This document shows, piece by piece, positions 63,228-64,000 of a DNA stretch of 64,000 nucleotides. A program made the translations under genes and the position numbers. Below the pieces are notes generated by a model. The model did not search any database. It was not told the origin of the DNA and was given only the letters and a program-made list of their open reading frames with translations. The stretch covers positions 124,001 to 188,000 of the forward strand of contig NZ_QQBJ01000012.1 of NCBI RefSeq assembly GCF_003347205.1. The letters run 5' to 3'. Position 1 is the first letter of the stretch. The number at the start of each line of letters is the position of its first letter. Source of the stretch: Mycolicibacterium moriokaense (GTDB lineage: Bacteria > Actinomycetota > Actinomycetes > Mycobacteriales > Mycobacteriaceae).

Positions 63228-64000
63228 TCAAAAGTTGGGTCGCCATCCGAGGTCATGGAGAACAGCTTCGATACGTTTCCAGCCCGGGCTTTTCGACTGC
63301 ACGTCCCGAGAAGTGTTGTTTACAAGCGAAAGCAACGCTTCTCTAAGCTCCCGATCCTCGGCGGTCAGACTACTCAAGTAGCTATCGTCGAGCAGATACT
63401 CGGCGGCGCGATCAGTTTCAGAAGCAGCTTTCCAACACAGTCGGTCCAGGAAGATCTCCAACAGGCGTGCTGCCTTGCGAACGTCGGCAACGGAATCGCT
63501 CATCGTCAGGATATCGAGATCTTCGTAGCCAACGCTTGTCAAGTCGTCAGGAGTCAGGGCGATCGCGGTGTTCGTCTGCTCAGCGGACGTACCTCGCGCC
63601 TTGCTCAGAGCCCGGGTGACGGAGTCGGCCAGCTTGAGGAAGCTCTTGTCGGTAAACGAGAAGCCGACGAACAATAGATGACTGGTCAGCAGCAGACTTT
63701 GCACGACACCATGCAGCGCCTCGTTCTGAACCTCATGGAGCTGAAAGTCTTCTGTGGTCAGGACGATCGAGTCGGGATCGCTGATGTCGCCATTCAGTTT
63801 GAGCAGCCAGGGTTTAGAGCCATCTGCGACTTGCCGGATAAGAACGCGGAACTGATCGGCACCGAGCGCTCCTTCCAAGGCGAGTTCCATGCAGGGGTCG
63901 AAATTGGTGGTCACCGATTGTGTGACAGACAAGCTAGCCAATAGCGCATGTCCGATGCCGTGTACATGGGAGTTGAGGGCCTTGACCAGTTGATTCTGAT
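63228..64000 (-). CDS. SIR2-domain protein, N-terminus beyond the window
   Basis: The frame is open to the right edge: the last bases encode NQLVKALNSHVHGIGHALLA, leading into SLSVTQSVTTNFDPCMELAL. That T-T-N-F-D element, followed by WLLKLNGDISDPDSIVLTTE and LLLTSHLLFVGFSFTDKSFL, is the SIR2-like (SIR2_2) NAD-binding core. In phage defence, SIR2 domains (ThsA, DSR, SIR2-HerA, Avs types) destroy NAD+ to stop infection. The C-terminal ~120 residues after VRKAARLLEIFLDRLCWK are an extra helical region with no assignment. The missing N-terminus should hold the first glycine-rich motif. It converges on the NMNAT-like gene, 16 bp apart. Confidence 0.82.
   Translation of the reverse strand, partial: QNQLVKALNSHVHGIGHALLASLSVTQSVTTNFDPCMELALEGALGADQFRVLIRQVADGSKPWLLKLNGDISDPDSIVLTTEDFQLHEVQNEALHGVVQSLLLTSHLLFVGFSFTDKSFLKLADSVTRALSKARGTSAEQTNTAIALTPDDLTSVGYEDLDILTMSDSVADVRKAARLLEIFLDRLCWKAASETDRAAEYLLDDSYLSSLTAEDRELREALLSLVNNTSRDVQSKSPGWKRIEAVLHDLGWRPNF

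Noticed and set aside
12653-64000. Prophage or integrative element with integrase, and CRISPR array
   Set aside because: No integrase, transposase, capsid, tail, tRNA or regular spaced repeats were found in this range.

Overview
The window is high-GC actinobacterial DNA. Many starts are GTG or TTG, leaderless-looking promoters are present, and a mycothiol-type maleylpyruvate isomerase and steroid/carotenoid-type oxidoreductase genes point to a Mycobacteriaceae member (Mycolicibacterium-like). No rRNA, tRNA, integrase, transposase or CRISPR array was seen.

Region 1 (1-12.6 kb) is chromosomal metabolism. It begins with a partial MFS exporter and a YceI-like protein. A complete gentisate route follows: 3-hydroxybenzoate 6-hydroxylase and an aromatic-acid importer on the plus strand, and an IclR regulator, gentisate 1,2-dioxygenase, fumarylpyruvate hydrolase and maleylpyruvate isomerase on the minus strand. 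Next come a Mut7-C/ubiquitin-fold protein, a tandem ABM-like protein, two decaying genes that look steroid-related (a frameshifted NTF2-fold isomerase and the tail of a KstD-like flavoprotein), a CrtI-like oxidoreductase and a divergent TetR regulator. The last is a broken 3' fragment of a gatZ-like aldolase-subunit gene, which appears to mark the left edge of an inserted island.

Region 2 (12.65 kb to the right end) is a dense defence island. It opens with a DUF262-HNH-AlbA_2 protein, an NgoMIV-like restriction endonuclease, its C5-cytosine methylase and a Vsr mismatch endonuclease. Then comes one 27-kb plus-strand operon (17988-45280). Its eight large genes mostly overlap by 4 bp: a GHKL/sacsin-type ATPase fused to an SF2 helicase, a UvrD-like helicase, DrmA, DrmB, DrmD, a DrmMI-type adenine methylase, a 2084-aa DUF1998 helicase resembling DruE of Druantia, and a RelE-fold/UvrD fusion. 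I read this as an enlarged DISARM class 1 system merged with Druantia-like and extra helicase parts.

Running the other way (52101-45267) are an SF2 helicase paralogous to the C-terminus of the first operon gene, a 98-aa protein, and a four-gene cassette: GHKL ATPase, unknown protein, DUF6339-like protein and a DUF3883-type protein. Further right is a 2118-aa HEPN-transglutaminase-like-DUF4011-helicase-nuclease protein. It is flanked by an intact 431-aa partner gene and by a truncated copy of that gene's 5' end.

The right end is NAD-themed: an ADP-ribosylglycohydrolase, a small protein coupled to an NMN-adenylyltransferase-like enzyme, and a SIR2-domain protein cut by the window end. The enzymes suggest linked NAD+/ADP-ribose degradation and rebuilding, probably a further defence or counter-defence unit. 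All functional statements are from reading motifs and layout. No database search was run.
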